Assembly (NCBI GenBank): GCA_025928655.1
Contig: JAICJC010000007.1
Location: forward strand, 1-57,568
Origin: Thermoleophilia bacterium
GTDB lineage: Bacteria; Actinomycetota; Thermoleophilia; Gaiellales; JAICJC01
Direction: 5' to 3'
DNA: 57,568 nt
A program made the translations under genes and the position numbers. Below, one piece after another: positions 57,567-57,568 of the stretch (position 1 is its first letter; every line of letters starts with the position of its first letter). The notes under the pieces are model-generated. The model was given only the letters and a program-made list of their open reading frames with translations. It did no database searches and was not told the DNA's origin.

Positions 57567-57568
57567 AC

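Overview
The window is about 57.6 kb of very GC-rich DNA (roughly 72-74% by eye). It is densely coding, with many ATGA/GTGA-type overlaps between consecutive genes. The gene content points to an actinobacterium: a MarP-like CvpA/serine protease, a PAC2 protein, a MshD-like double GNAT, a three-subunit transhydrogenase and NarL-type signalling. Class Thermoleophilia is my best guess, but this is inference. No rRNA, tRNA, CRISPR array, phage gene or transposase is visible.

Layout. 1-6.7 kb: ilvC; three small minus-strand genes (lipoprotein, YCII protein, membrane-anchored repeat protein); then a four-gene plus-strand operon of hydrolase, FAD amine-oxidase-like protein, DUF1365 and CFA-type methyltransferase (lipid modification). 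7-9.8 kb: an unusual two-component operon in which the conserved histidine and the ATPase domain sit on two paralogous membrane proteins, followed by a NarL-type regulator. 9.9-16.7 kb: an SDR, a 1185-residue cyclase/AAA/TPR protein, a ferritin-like protein and leuCD. 16.8-24.5 kb: MFS plus MarR, pntAA-pntAB-pntB, a small membrane protein, an M20 peptidase and a TadG/vWA protein. 24.6-32 kb: an SNF2 helicase divergent from a molybdenum hydroxylase operon (small, large and FAD subunits), a secreted propeller-like protein, then DUF1326 with ilvD. 34-45 kb: mixed metabolism, including Fe-ADH/EamA, thioesterase, thioredoxin/PAC2, MarP-like protease, a CoxD/CoxE-like pair with an odd SDR, an HNH nuclease, a class IV aminotransferase and a UbiE-like methyltransferase. 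45-57.5 kb: a frameshifted pentapeptide gene with a cupin and an amidohydrolase divergent from a LacI regulator, a GNAT/quinone-reductase pair, a dehydrogenase-enolase-dehydrogenase operon, a MetE-like protein, an ATP-grasp protein and a beta-hydroxyacid dehydrogenase.

How genes work together. Branched-chain amino acid synthesis is scattered (ilvC, leuCD, ilvD, perhaps the class IV aminotransferase). The molybdenum hydroxylase may be matured by the MoxR/CoxE pair about 11 kb away. The 51-54 kb operon looks catabolic for an acid sugar or similar polyol.

Two sequence-level signals run through the whole window. First, many genes have a TANNNT box ending only 6-9 nt before the start codon, which indicates leaderless transcription; several divergent pairs share or overlap their boxes. 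Second, REP/BIME-like palindromes of two classes (core GGGGTC-T-GACCCC and core GGGGAC-A-GTCCCC) occur at seven places, mostly at gene ends and sometimes inside reading frames.
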